A stretch of DNA of 38,213 bases from a bacterium (lineage in GTDB: Bacteria; Ratteibacteria; UBA8468; B48-G9; DSTR01), in assembly GCA_029551285.1 (NCBI GenBank), contig JAKPFT010000085.1, forward strand, positions 1-38,213, in the 5' to 3' direction. This document shows positions 24,062-33,095 of this stretch, piece by piece (position 1 is the stretch's first letter; each line of letters starts with the position of its first letter). The notes under the pieces were generated by a model that saw nothing but the letters and a program-made list of their open reading frames with translations, was not told the origin of the DNA and did no database searches. The position numbers and the translations under genes were made by a program.

Positions 24062-26079
24062 CGTCTCTCCTCCGGTTTTACTTCCGCATACCGTAACAGC
24101 AGGCTTTTAGAAACCGCCGGTATCGCCACTTTCAAGCGGGCTAAATTTTTCCCCTGCACCCGTTTGCGTGGCTTCTCCCGGTAATCAGGGCTTAAACTTA
24201 CCTCATAGTCCTTCCCGGGGTCAATCCCCTTCAACCGCACTTCTGCCTGCGGGAAGGGGCTTTCGTGCCGGCGGAAAAACATGGCTATCCCGGCGTGAAG
24301 GTCCTGACGGTGAAACTGCCAGCCGCACCAGTCGTGAAAGGCCGCACTCAGCGGCATCAGCAGATAAAAATCACCGGTAAAATACGGCCTGAGACTTTTC
24401 CATTCAAGGACAGCCGCTTTTAAGGTTTCCACCGGGAAATCCCGGTCAAAGATTACTTTTCCGGAAGAGAGGGCTTCCTGCCAGGTTAAAGTTTTCTTCT
24501 GGAGAAGGACTTTCTCTTCAAGATGGTAACCCAGGGTAAATCCACCCATCATAGCGCTTCTCATCCCGTAAGGAGAAAGTGTCCAGCAGCCTCCGCCGAA
24601 AAGGGGCACCCAGCGCGCCAGGCCTGCCTTCAGACACTGCGAACCCACGAAGATTCCCGGACCGGTGGAAAGCCCGCCAATGTCCAGGAAGTCGCTGGGC
24701 CACAGCGGCAGGGAACGGGAGAGTGTTTCCAGGTCAATTCTTCTGCCCCCGCTGGAGCAATTATCAATCAGCAGATGCGGGAATTCTTCCCGCAGGCTGT
24801 CCCACAACCGGTAAAGTCCTTCTATGTACCTGATTTCTGTGATACCCTGACGGTTGGCGGCATCAGCCGCCTGCCAGTAGGGCAGCGGATTGATGTTAAA
24901 ATCATGCCGGTAAATGTCAAGGCCTACCCTGGAAATGTGTCTGGAGATAATCTTCCGGATAAAGGCCAGGGCTTCTCTCTCTCCCAGGTTCAGCAGAAAA
25001 TTGTCCGGGTCATCCTTCCGGCTCAGCAAAAACTGCGGATGCTGTCGGTGAAGAAGTGAGTTTTTCCTGACCCTCTCCGGCTCAAACCAGAGAAGAAACT
25101 TCATCCCTTTCCTGTGAGTCAGGTCAGCAATCGGTTTCAGGCCGCGGGGAAACTTCTGCCGGTTGACCTGCCAGGAACCGACCTCCTGCCACCACTGGCC
25201 GCTTCCGCCGTACCAGCAAGCGTCAATCCAGTGAGTGTCCAGACCGGCCCGGGAGGCATTCTCCAGCGCCGCCAGTTCCAGGGATTCTCTGGCCTTCCCG
25301 GTGAGATAAAAATACCACTGAAGACAGCAGGCAGCCGGAGGCATCACTATTCTCTTGCCTGTACGGGGAAGGTAGTAGCGCAGGAGAATCTGCCGCAACA
25401 AATTGTTTCCGGTCTCCGGCTCGTGGCCATCCCAGGGAAGTAAAAGGAAACGGGGCTGCCTGATTTTCTCCCCGGGATAAAGGAAGAAGCGGGTGGTCTC
25501 CATTCCAGCGGTAATCCTCAGTGAAGACTCTGAACGGACAAGTTGCACCTTCCACTGGCCGGACCAGCCTACCCCCAGGATAAAGCCACCGGTGCTTCTC
25601 TGAACATTGAGAAAGGGAAGCACCCCGTTGGAAGAGCGGCCACCATCCGGTTTCAAGACCAGAGAAGAATTGACCGGCAAGTTCGCCTGCCGTGGAAGAA
25701 AATCGTCCATCTCACACTGGCTACCCCGGGCATAATGGACAATAATTTTTTCTCCTTTCTCAACCGGAAAGAATAGGTCCAGCGGCCGGATGTCTTCAAT
25801 TAAAGGTGTTCGGGTCTGGCCAGCGTTTTCCACCTCCAGCAGCCGGTCAAGACTGCCGGGAAAATCCGTAAAGGTCCGGCTGGTGAAAATCAGTTTCAAT
25901 CCGCTGGCCGGGTGAGTGAAGATTTGCTTGAAAACGACACTGGCAGTTGTCTCTTCTCGCCAGAGACGCCGCTTCAGAAAGGGCGCCAGGTGTTGGTAAG
26001 GCTTTCCACCCAGGGTAAAAGAAAGGGAAGGGTTTTCAACTTCTGCTTTTATCCAGCTGTCCTGTTTTTTTTGTTCCAT
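24058..26079 (-). CDS. GH36-family alpha-galactosidase-like glycoside hydrolase
   Basis: 673-residue enzyme without a signal peptide, so probably cytosolic. An N-terminal beta-sandwich (about 1-240) precedes the TIM barrel. The nucleophile is D393 (IYRHDFNINPLPYW) and the acid/base D463 (WPSDF), with CSSGGRRIDLETL (441-453) as the family's glycine-rich strand. It would retain stereochemistry and hydrolyse alpha-galactosides or similar sugars. It shares an ATGA overlap with the downstream UroD-like gene, so their products probably act together. The 26-base gap to the upstream gene supports one operon. Confidence 0.88.
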   Translation of the reverse strand: MEQKKQDSWIKAEVENPSLSFTLGGKPYQHLAPFLKRRLWREETTASVVFKQIFTHPASGLKLIFTSRTFTDFPGSLDRLLEVENAGQTRTPLIEDIRPLDLFFPVEKGEKIIVHYARGSQCEMDDFLPRQANLPVNSSLVLKPDGGRSSNGVLPFLNVQRSTGGFILGVGWSGQWKVQLVRSESSLRITAGMETTRFFLYPGEKIRQPRFLLLPWDGHEPETGNNLLRQILLRYYLPRTGKRIVMPPAACCLQWYFYLTGKARESLELAALENASRAGLDTHWIDACWYGGSGQWWQEVGSWQVNRQKFPRGLKPIADLTHRKGMKFLLWFEPERVRKNSLLHRQHPQFLLSRKDDPDNFLLNLGEREALAFIRKIISRHISRVGLDIYRHDFNINPLPYWQAADAANRQGITEIRYIEGLYRLWDSLREEFPHLLIDNCSSGGRRIDLETLSRSLPLWPSDFLDIGGLSTGPGIFVGSQCLKAGLARWVPLFGGGCWTLSPYGMRSAMMGGFTLGYHLEEKVLLQKKTLTWQEALSSGKVIFDRDFPVETLKAAVLEWKSLRPYFTGDFYLLMPLSAAFHDWCGWQFHRQDLHAGIAMFFRRHESPFPQAEVRLKGIDPGKDYEVSLSPDYREKPRKRVQGKNLARLKVAIPAVSKSLLLRYAEVKPEERR

Positions 26080-26105
26080 TGGCTGGACGATTTTTCCTTA
26101 CTATT

Positions 26106-27917
26106 TTACTCCTGGCCTGCTCCTAATTCTTGCAGGAGAATATCTCCTAACTCCGGATGGTCAATGAAAATGGTAAAGGGGCAGAGGCTCAAACAGCGGG
26201 AACCAGCCTGCCGGACAGCCCGCAGTTCCTGCTGGAACCTTTCCACAGGTTTGCTGATACCTGGCCGGTCAAGGTAGATGCCCACAAAGGGAATACCTCG
26301 GGGTCGACCGTAATAATCCTTATCCCGTTGGACCACTACCCTGGTGTACTGGCTCACCTTCTCCAGGGGCCAGAAAGGCTCAAAGTACCAGGCCACGGTC
26401 TGGCAGCAGTAATCAACCTTCAGCCGGTTGCCATAAAGTGGGTTAGGGATAAAGGTCGGATAGATGTGGGTGACGAATTTCAAGGAGGGATAAAGACTCT
26501 GAAGGTAGTCAATCAGGGTATGATAGAAATCAACGAGCGTCTCCAGAGAAAACTGTTCCCGGGCTTTTTCCTCCGGTATTTTTTCTTTCAGGTTTTTCCG
26601 GTAATATTCCTGAAACAAACTTTCCGAAACCGGGCAGCGGCAACCGCGGTAGTTCTTGTAGCCGAAATAGTCAAAGGCAATCCCGGTCAAGCCTGGCGAT
26701 TCTTTCAGCACCTGGAGCAATCTCTCCTGGCACCAGGCCACCACTTCCGGCCGATGGAAACACAGAAATTCGTTGATATCCACATCGTGCTGGGGACTTA
26801 CCGGTTCGCCACCATGCTGATATGGTGGCCGGCCCGGAGTTTTATCAGCCTTAATCCTGGCGGCTTTCGCTTCCTCTTCCGGGCTGACTTTCTGCCACCA
26901 CTCCTGGTTTTCCTTCTGACCGATGATGTGAAACCAGTAATAAATTTCTATACCCTGAGCGTTAGCCTTCGGAATGAGTTCATTGAGATAGTTAGCTGGC
27001 GCATTAATCATCAGGGCGGTAAACCCGAGTTTTTTTGCGACGGACAAAAGTTTCTCCTGGTCCTTCACGGCTGCTGACCAGCCGCCCCGCCAGATTTTTT
27101 CTTTTTTCTCAGGCGGTGCGCCAGCCACAAACTCCATCGTCTGCCACCGGGAAGGGATGTGGCACTCCACAATACCCATCACCGGCCAGGTCCAGTAAAC
27201 CCTTTCTGTGTAAGGGCCGGTGCGCCACACCCGGCCAAGGTGCGCCTTCCAGATATCCCCGGGCTTTACGGGGAAAGTGCGCAGGAAAGGCTTCAAACTG
27301 GACCAGGGGACGGCCAGTTCCACTGACCAGCCTGTATCCTTATCGGTAAAGTCGTTCAGGGTACCCAGGATGTGCACCGCACTCACCACGCCCGGACAGG
27401 ACCATTCATGATGATAAACCCGGTCAACCGGAGACTGCTGCAGAGAATTTTTTCCGCTGGTGAAGAAACAGTCAAATATGGAATTGAAGGGGTTGACATG
27501 GAACTCCACGTAATTGCGGCCGTCAGCGTCCGGGTCCAGGATAACCTTGAGAAAGGTGTCGCTGCCCATAATCTCGGATTCACTCCGGGGAAAAACCAGG
27601 GGGGCGCCATAGCGCCTTTTCAAATCCACGGTGGCCCAGACGTTCGGGTCCTGAAAAAAGGCGCCTACATAAAGAAAGTTATCGTCCCACAATAATCTCG
27701 GTTCGGAAACAAAAAGCGGTGGCTCTCCAGTCACGATGTCCGCCAGTTTGACCACCGGCGCTTTTTCCCAGTCTGATTCTGTCAGCTGGCCATCAATGGT
27801 AATCTTACCCGTAGCCTTCTGACACTGGTAGACAGCCCCTTCCAGCAGAAAGGTTAAACCCACCAGCCCGGTCAGAGAAAAAATCAAGACCGCCCTGGCC
27901 AGTTTTTTGCCCTTCAT
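26106..27917 (-). CDS. Exported CBM9-like domain plus TIM-barrel glycosidase-like protein
   Basis: 603 residues: signal or anchor (about 6-26, AVLIFSLTGLVGLTFLL), a CBM9/DOMON-like sugar-binding domain (about 30-230; ITIDGQLTESDWEKA, SVELAVPWSSL), and a C-terminal barrel (about 240-600) resembling uncharacterised GHL-type glycosidases. Candidate acids include IAFDYFGY and HDVDINEF; no family could be assigned. ATG at 27917 is chosen because GGAG lies five bases upstream and it overlaps the previous stop as TGATG. It probably binds polysaccharide at the cell surface and may hydrolyse it. Confidence 0.7.
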   Translation of the reverse strand: MKGKKLARAVLIFSLTGLVGLTFLLEGAVYQCQKATGKITIDGQLTESDWEKAPVVKLADIVTGEPPLFVSEPRLLWDDNFLYVGAFFQDPNVWATVDLKRRYGAPLVFPRSESEIMGSDTFLKVILDPDADGRNYVEFHVNPFNSIFDCFFTSGKNSLQQSPVDRVYHHEWSCPGVVSAVHILGTLNDFTDKDTGWSVELAVPWSSLKPFLRTFPVKPGDIWKAHLGRVWRTGPYTERVYWTWPVMGIVECHIPSRWQTMEFVAGAPPEKKEKIWRGGWSAAVKDQEKLLSVAKKLGFTALMINAPANYLNELIPKANAQGIEIYYWFHIIGQKENQEWWQKVSPEEEAKAARIKADKTPGRPPYQHGGEPVSPQHDVDINEFLCFHRPEVVAWCQERLLQVLKESPGLTGIAFDYFGYKNYRGCRCPVSESLFQEYYRKNLKEKIPEEKAREQFSLETLVDFYHTLIDYLQSLYPSLKFVTHIYPTFIPNPLYGNRLKVDYCCQTVAWYFEPFWPLEKVSQYTRVVVQRDKDYYGRPRGIPFVGIYLDRPGISKPVERFQQELRAVRQAGSRCLSLCPFTIFIDHPELGDILLQELGAGQE

Positions 27918-29254
27918 CACCACTCCTTCAGAGAAAAGGCTTTAACTTCTATGTTCTCAAAACTCACCCCTTCTCTTTCCGCAAAGAATAGAAGACAGTT
28001 TCCGCGTGTTTCCGGGCAGCGGTTAATCAAACATCTTTTTCCGGCAATCTCCACATCAAACAAATCTCCGGTAAGTAGAATATGAAGAAAGAAAGGTTCC
28101 GTCAAGGCCACTTTTTCCAGCCTTTCCTGGCCCAGGCTCATGCTGGAGGTGGCCAGATCAAAAACCAGCGGACAGCCTGAGGCCATCTTCTCCTGACACC
28201 TGAGACCAAAACCGAAGCGGGCGGCTTTCCCCTGCGGTATCACCTGGCATCGGAAACTGTAATTTTCTGACAGCGGGTGCCAGCAGACTTCCGCCGGTCC
28301 TTTTTCCGCGGAGAGCCTGACCGGTCCCTGGCCGGGAAAACCACTCCCGGAGTAAAGCGGGAGCATCTCCGGAACAAATCTTGTGCCCAGCGTGCCATCA
28401 GGGTTCTGGACCAACTCCCGGAAAAGAAGCTGGCCGCCCCACTGAAGCTGGCCATCATTTTTGTTGCCAGCCCGCGTACCGACCCAGGCCACGCCCAGAC
28501 GCCGTCCGGGCCCAAAGGCCGCCGTTTTCATCACCGCTTCCAGCCGGCTGCCCGGGCAATCCACTCCGGGTTTAACCCAGGGACCGAAAGGGTGCCTGGA
28601 AAACCGGTACCTGGTGGTCAGATTAAGACCACAAAGCAGGTAGTAATAGCCGTTCCAGAAAAAGTAGTCCGGACACTCCGGAACTATAACTTCCTCCGGG
28701 ATAAAAAATGGTTCTTCCACCTGCCAGGACCATAAGTCACAACTACTTAACCGCAGCAGACAGCCCTGACCGGAAGAATATGGTTTCTCCAGCATCGCCG
28801 TGACCAGCATTTGAAACCGGCCAGGCTCAGATTCAAAGACAAACGGGTCCCGGAAATGGTAGGGAGAAAAACCGGCTGGCGGAGAAAGGAAGGGATTGGG
28901 TCTGGCTTTCTCAAAGTGAACGCCGTCAGGGCTGACCGCATGGCTCAGGTGCTGGGTGCGGTCTGTTTTCCTGGTGGCGTAAAAAGCGTGGTAACGACCC
29001 TGGTGATAAAAAACTGAGCCGGTGCAGATTGACCCTTCCCAGTCTTCGGTAATGGCCACAGCCAGCGGGTGCTGCTGCCAGTGAACCAGGTCCGTGGTGG
29101 AAAGGTGGGCCCACTGATGGCCGCCCAGCCCGGCCCGACTGCTGTGGTGTCCCTGGTCCAGCAGGTAGTAAACATGAAAAATACCCTGGTGGTAAAAGGG
29201 CATGGCATCACCGGCAAAGAAATCGCCGGCTGGTTTGAAGTATTGCCGGCGCAT
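27917..29254 (-). CDS. GH32-family-like beta-propeller glycosidase
   Basis: 445 residues: five-bladed propeller (about 1-320) plus a C-terminal beta-sandwich, the GH32 layout of fructosidases. The nucleophile position is D16 in AGDAMPFYHQG, replacing the usual WMNDPNG; the RDP motif is R135-D136-P137 (HFRDPF), and the acid/base glutamate is E193 (VPECPDYF). All three acids are present, but the altered first motif suggests a substrate other than ordinary sucrose or levan. No signal peptide. TGATG coupling to the next gene and a 3-bp gap from the FGGY kinase place it in the sugar operon. Confidence 0.82.
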   Translation of the reverse strand: MRRQYFKPAGDFFAGDAMPFYHQGIFHVYYLLDQGHHSSRAGLGGHQWAHLSTTDLVHWQQHPLAVAITEDWEGSICTGSVFYHQGRYHAFYATRKTDRTQHLSHAVSPDGVHFEKARPNPFLSPPAGFSPYHFRDPFVFESEPGRFQMLVTAMLEKPYSSGQGCLLRLSSCDLWSWQVEEPFFIPEEVIVPECPDYFFWNGYYYLLCGLNLTTRYRFSRHPFGPWVKPGVDCPGSRLEAVMKTAAFGPGRRLGVAWVGTRAGNKNDGQLQWGGQLLFRELVQNPDGTLGTRFVPEMLPLYSGSGFPGQGPVRLSAEKGPAEVCWHPLSENYSFRCQVIPQGKAARFGFGLRCQEKMASGCPLVFDLATSSMSLGQERLEKVALTEPFFLHILLTGDLFDVEIAGKRCLINRCPETRGNCLLFFAEREGVSFENIEVKAFSLKEW

Positions 29255-29257
29255 TGC

Positions 29258-30772
29258 TTATTGAGATTTCCTGATTTTCGGTTCTGCCATCGCAGTGAGA
29301 AGCGGTTTCACGGCCGAATAAATTTTCTGGAAAATTTCGTACTTTTCCTGATAAATCCTGTGACGCCGCGCGTCCGGGTAAAAAGTCTTTTCTTCCTGGA
29401 TGAAAAGAGCCGCGGCTTCGGAAAAGGAGCCGTAGAGACCGCAGGCCAGCCCTGCCAGCATGGCACAACCAGCCAGTCCGGCTTCCGTCACCCTGGGCCG
29501 GGTAAAGGGAAAACCAAAGATATCCGCATGAATCTGCAGCCAGGCGTCAGAGCTGGCGCCGCCTCCTGAAGCCAGACACTCCTTCACCGGAATACCCAGA
29601 CGCTTCAGGGAAGCCATCCCTTTCAGAAAATAGAAACTGGTTCCTTCCATAATTGCCTTGAGAATTTCGCCCCGGCTGGTGGTAGTTTTAAGACCGAGGA
29701 TTACTCCGGCTGTTTCTTTCACATAGACCGGCCACTGGGGTGGTTCAAAATGGGGCAGAACAAAAAGACCGGTAGGCTGCTCTGGTATCTCCTGGTTCAA
29801 TCTCCGGTAGATGTCTGCTGAGGCGGATTCGGAAGAGGCAAAGGTGTCCCGAAACCAGCGCACCAGCAGGCCAGCCTGATGGTAAAGGAAGGAAACGACC
29901 AGACCAGGGACCACATGGTTTTCCATATTCAACTTTTCTGGCAGTAACTTCAGCGGGTCGGCTAAGGGAGAATAAACCGGCGCCAGACACTCGTAGGTGC
30001 CCAGACCGCAGACAAGTTTGCCTGGCGCGATAGCCCCGCAGCCAAGAGCGTTCAGACACTGGTCATGGCCGCCGGAGACAAGGAGAAGACCTCCCGGCAA
30101 ATTCAATTCTTCAGTTAGAGAAGGCGCGATCTTACCCACGACCTTTCCCGCCGGAACTATCCGGGCCAGTTTTTCCCTGTCCAGACCGCTCCAGCTCAGT
30201 AAAGGCTCTGACCAGTCCTGCCGGGAAAAATCAAACAGCAGCGTGCGGCTGGCCAGAGAATTGGTCGTGACCGGTTCGGCCCCCAGCAGAAAATTCACTA
30301 AATCCGCCCAGAGCAGAAAATAATCCGCCTTCCGGTACAACTGCGGCTGGTGCTCCCTTATCCAGAGAAGTTTAGGCAGGGATAAATGGGGACCGGGTAG
30401 ATTACAGTTAATCCGGTAGAAATTTTTCAGACCGAATTCTCTTACCAGTGCCTGGCTGTACTGACTTCCCCGGGTGTCAAAAGAAAGAATCGCTGGCCCC
30501 AAAATTTCCCTGTCGGCACTCACCGGAATAAAAGCTTCGCCAATAGAACTGACCGACATGGCTACCGGTTTATCCTTTCCGGCCGCAACCGCAACCTGGC
30601 TTATCACCTGCTTGACTTTATCCCAGACGAGTTGGCTATCCAGCTGGGCCCGGCCAGGTCGCGGTCTTTCAGGTGTGTATTCCCGGTAGGCTGAGGACAG
30701 GCACCGACCGTTTATAGAAAAAACAGCGGCCTTGCAGCCAGAGGTACCAACATCAACCCCTAAAAGGCTCAT
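29258..30772 (-). CDS. FGGY-family carbohydrate kinase (xylulokinase-like)
   Basis: 504-residue cytosolic sugar kinase. The N-terminal ATPase-fold phosphate loop is DVGTSGCKAAVF (6-17); GGHDQCLNALGCGAI and ASGGGASSDAWLQIHADI are the C-terminal family signatures. Xylulokinase-like in length, but the sugar cannot be fixed from sequence. Two bases downstream of the aldolase gene and three bases upstream of the GH32-like gene. With the aldolase it would phosphorylate and cleave a released ketose. Confidence 0.92.
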   Translation of the reverse strand: MSLLGVDVGTSGCKAAVFSINGRCLSSAYREYTPERPRPGRAQLDSQLVWDKVKQVISQVAVAAGKDKPVAMSVSSIGEAFIPVSADREILGPAILSFDTRGSQYSQALVREFGLKNFYRINCNLPGPHLSLPKLLWIREHQPQLYRKADYFLLWADLVNFLLGAEPVTTNSLASRTLLFDFSRQDWSEPLLSWSGLDREKLARIVPAGKVVGKIAPSLTEELNLPGGLLLVSGGHDQCLNALGCGAIAPGKLVCGLGTYECLAPVYSPLADPLKLLPEKLNMENHVVPGLVVSFLYHQAGLLVRWFRDTFASSESASADIYRRLNQEIPEQPTGLFVLPHFEPPQWPVYVKETAGVILGLKTTTSRGEILKAIMEGTSFYFLKGMASLKRLGIPVKECLASGGGASSDAWLQIHADIFGFPFTRPRVTEAGLAGCAMLAGLACGLYGSFSEAAALFIQEEKTFYPDARRHRIYQEKYEIFQKIYSAVKPLLTAMAEPKIRKSQ

Positions 30773-30774
30773 TT

Positions 30775-31668
30775 TTAAGCCTGCCTTAAAATAGTCTGGT
30801 TACCGGCCACGGCCAGTTCTTCCTTCAGGATGGTGGTGGCCGTCCGATAAACCTCTTCCTGGGCTTTACTCACTGATCGGTCCATCCATTTTTCGTAGAC
30901 CTGTCTGATGGCTGTGGCTATGTTTACCTTGGCAATACCATTTTTGATGGCCGCCTGCAAGTACTCTTTCTGGATGCCGGTGCCGCCGTGCAGGACCAGA
31001 GGAATATCTGCAGCCTGTTGAAGACGATGGAGATGATTCAGGTCAAGCCTGGCCGGCTTTTTGGGCTGATGCCGGAGGGCTTGCGAAATCGCGCCGTGGA
31101 TATTGCCGATGGCCACGGAAAGCCAGTCCACCCCTGTTGCCCTGACAAAAAGGGCGGCCTCCTCCGGCCGGGTGAAACCGGTCCCGGAAGAAAAAATCTC
31201 CTCGTAATCCGGCAGTGCCGCGGCTTCGTGCCCCAGGACAGCTCCCAATTCGGCTTCCACCGGAACCCCCCGGCCGTGAGCCATCTCCACCACCAGCCTG
31301 GTGCAGTGGATATTTTCCCTCAGAGAGAGTCTGGAACCATCCACCATCACCGAGTGATACCCCACCTTCAGGGCTCGCGCCACAATCTCTTCAAAATCAA
31401 CCCTCTGACCGTCTTCGTCAATCACCGGCACATGGTCCAGATGTAACCGGGTAAAACCTTCCCGGCCCACCCGGAAGTATTCTTCGGCGATGGCTTCCAG
31501 GCTGCCGGCCTGAAACTTTTCCCATTCCAGACGGGCCACCATCACCAGCCCAAAGGTATTGGTATCCACCAGCGCGCTCACTACCGGCGCCATCATGGGC
31601 CGGTAAGGTATGTTGAAACCCGGCACCGCCGTACCTTTCCGCCAGGCAATCTTCACTTCAGGGTCCAT
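30775..31668 (-). CDS. Class II ketose-bisphosphate aldolase (FbaA/GatY/KbaY type)
   Basis: 298-residue zinc aldolase that splits fructose-, tagatose- or related ketose bisphosphates. The catalytic D78 and zinc ligands H79 (HLDHV), E140 (VEAELG), H191 (IGNIHG) and H227 (LVLHGGTG) fit the family. ATG at 31668 (MDPEVKIAW) is preferred; an earlier in-frame start at 31743 would overlap mgtE by about 60 bases and add residues not seen in the family. Probable first gene of the sugar operon, though mgtE is only 13 bases upstream. Confidence 0.9.
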   Translation of the reverse strand: MDPEVKIAWRKGTAVPGFNIPYRPMMAPVVSALVDTNTFGLVMVARLEWEKFQAGSLEAIAEEYFRVGREGFTRLHLDHVPVIDEDGQRVDFEEIVARALKVGYHSVMVDGSRLSLRENIHCTRLVVEMAHGRGVPVEAELGAVLGHEAAALPDYEEIFSSGTGFTRPEEAALFVRATGVDWLSVAIGNIHGAISQALRHQPKKPARLDLNHLHRLQQAADIPLVLHGGTGIQKEYLQAAIKNGIAKVNIATAIRQVYEKWMDRSVSKAQEEVYRTATTILKEELAVAGNQTILRQA

Positions 31669-31681
31669 AGAGTTTCCCAGA

Positions 31682-33058
31682 TTAAGGCCAGAGAAAACAT
31701 TTGACCGTGGCGAAATAGATAAACAAACCGGTAATATCCACAATCGTGGTCAGGGCAGGACTGGCGACCACAGCCGGGTCATGTCCTAAACTGGCCACCG
31801 CCAGCGGCAGGAGTGCCCCCAGGAGAGTCGCCGTAACTACCTGGAGCCCTAAAGCCGTGGAGATTGCCAGCCCCACTGTCCACAGGGAATAACCCGCGGG
31901 AATACAATTTCTGGCAAGGAAGGCTACCCGGCCAAAAGCGACCAGGGCCAGGACCAGAGCCAGAGACAGCGAAACTCTGAACTCCTTCCAGACAATCTTC
32001 AGGGCATCCCGGGTGGAGACCTCCCTCAAAGCCAGAGCCCTGACCACCAGCGTGGCGGACTGGCTCCCGGTATTGCCGCCAGTGTCAGTTAGCATGGGCA
32101 TGAAGGTGGCCAGGAGGCCAAACTGGAGAATCAGTCCTTCGTACCTCTGGACAATGTATCCGGAAACCAATCCCAAGATGGCTAAAACCACCACCCAGCC
32201 GACCCGGTTGCGAAAATGTTCCAGGACTGACATGTGAAGATAAATCCCGGTTTCATGAGAACCGGTTATGGCCATCAACTTTTCCATATCCTCGGTCTGC
32301 TCCTGGGTGATGATGTCTAAAGCGTCATCATGGGTAATGATACCCATCAGCACCCCTTCAGGCGAGGTTACCGGAAGGGCAATCAGGTCATACTTCTGAA
32401 TTTTGCGGGCGGCATCTTCCTGGTCGTCATTAACGCAGGCGGAGACAACATCACGGTGCATAATCTTTTCTATTTTCGCCTCAGGTGAAGCCAGAATGAG
32501 GTCCTTCAGAGAAACAAAACCAACCAGCCTACGCTTTTCGTCTACGACATAGGCATAATAAATGGTTTCCCGGTCCGGCGCTTCTCTCCTCAAACGGTTG
32601 ATGGCTTCAGCCGCGGAAATGTCGGCCGGCAATGTGGCGTAATCAGAAGTCATCACCGAGCCGGCGGTACCTTCAGGAAAAGAGGAAAGCCGGCGGATAT
32701 CCTCCCGTTCAGCCTGGGCCATCGCCGGCAGAATCATTTCCCTTCTGTCTTCCGGGAGGGACTTGAAAAGGTCCACCCGGTCATCGGCTGACATGTCAGA
32801 AAAAAGGCGGGCTAACTGGTCCCGGGAAAGTCTTTCCACCAATTCTTTCTGGAGGTCCGGTTCCAGGTAGGTAAAAATTTCCGCGGCCACTTGAGGCGAA
32901 ACACACTGAAGGGCCGCCCAGGCTTCGTTCGGTTCCAGGGCGGAAAGAAAATCAGCCACCAGGGCCGGTGAAGAAGTCTCGCAAAACTCTTTCAACTCCT
33001 GGGTTTTGTTCTGAGCCAGGAACTCCCGAAACTCTGGAACCAGAAGCGGTATCTTCAT
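31682..33058 (-). CDS. mgtE: MgtE magnesium transporter
   Basis: 458-residue inner-membrane Mg2+ channel. It has the N-terminal superhelical domain (1-130), two CBS domains (about 130-250; the region that senses cytosolic Mg2+), and five transmembrane segments (about 285-455). Pore signatures are MPMLTDTGGNTGSQSATLVVR and DPAVVASPALTTIVDITGL. Full length, with no ribosome binding site visible at ATG 33058. It is packed between a glycosyltransferase gene and the aldolase gene with no M-box riboswitch in the short gaps. Confidence 0.96.
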   Translation of the reverse strand: MKIPLLVPEFREFLAQNKTQELKEFCETSSPALVADFLSALEPNEAWAALQCVSPQVAAEIFTYLEPDLQKELVERLSRDQLARLFSDMSADDRVDLFKSLPEDRREMILPAMAQAEREDIRRLSSFPEGTAGSVMTSDYATLPADISAAEAINRLRREAPDRETIYYAYVVDEKRRLVGFVSLKDLILASPEAKIEKIMHRDVVSACVNDDQEDAARKIQKYDLIALPVTSPEGVLMGIITHDDALDIITQEQTEDMEKLMAITGSHETGIYLHMSVLEHFRNRVGWVVVLAILGLVSGYIVQRYEGLILQFGLLATFMPMLTDTGGNTGSQSATLVVRALALREVSTRDALKIVWKEFRVSLSLALVLALVAFGRVAFLARNCIPAGYSLWTVGLAISTALGLQVVTATLLGALLPLAVASLGHDPAVVASPALTTIVDITGLFIYFATVKCFLWP

Positions 33059-33095
33059 GGCTGGCTAAAGCCACCAGTCTGGACGAAAACCTCGC

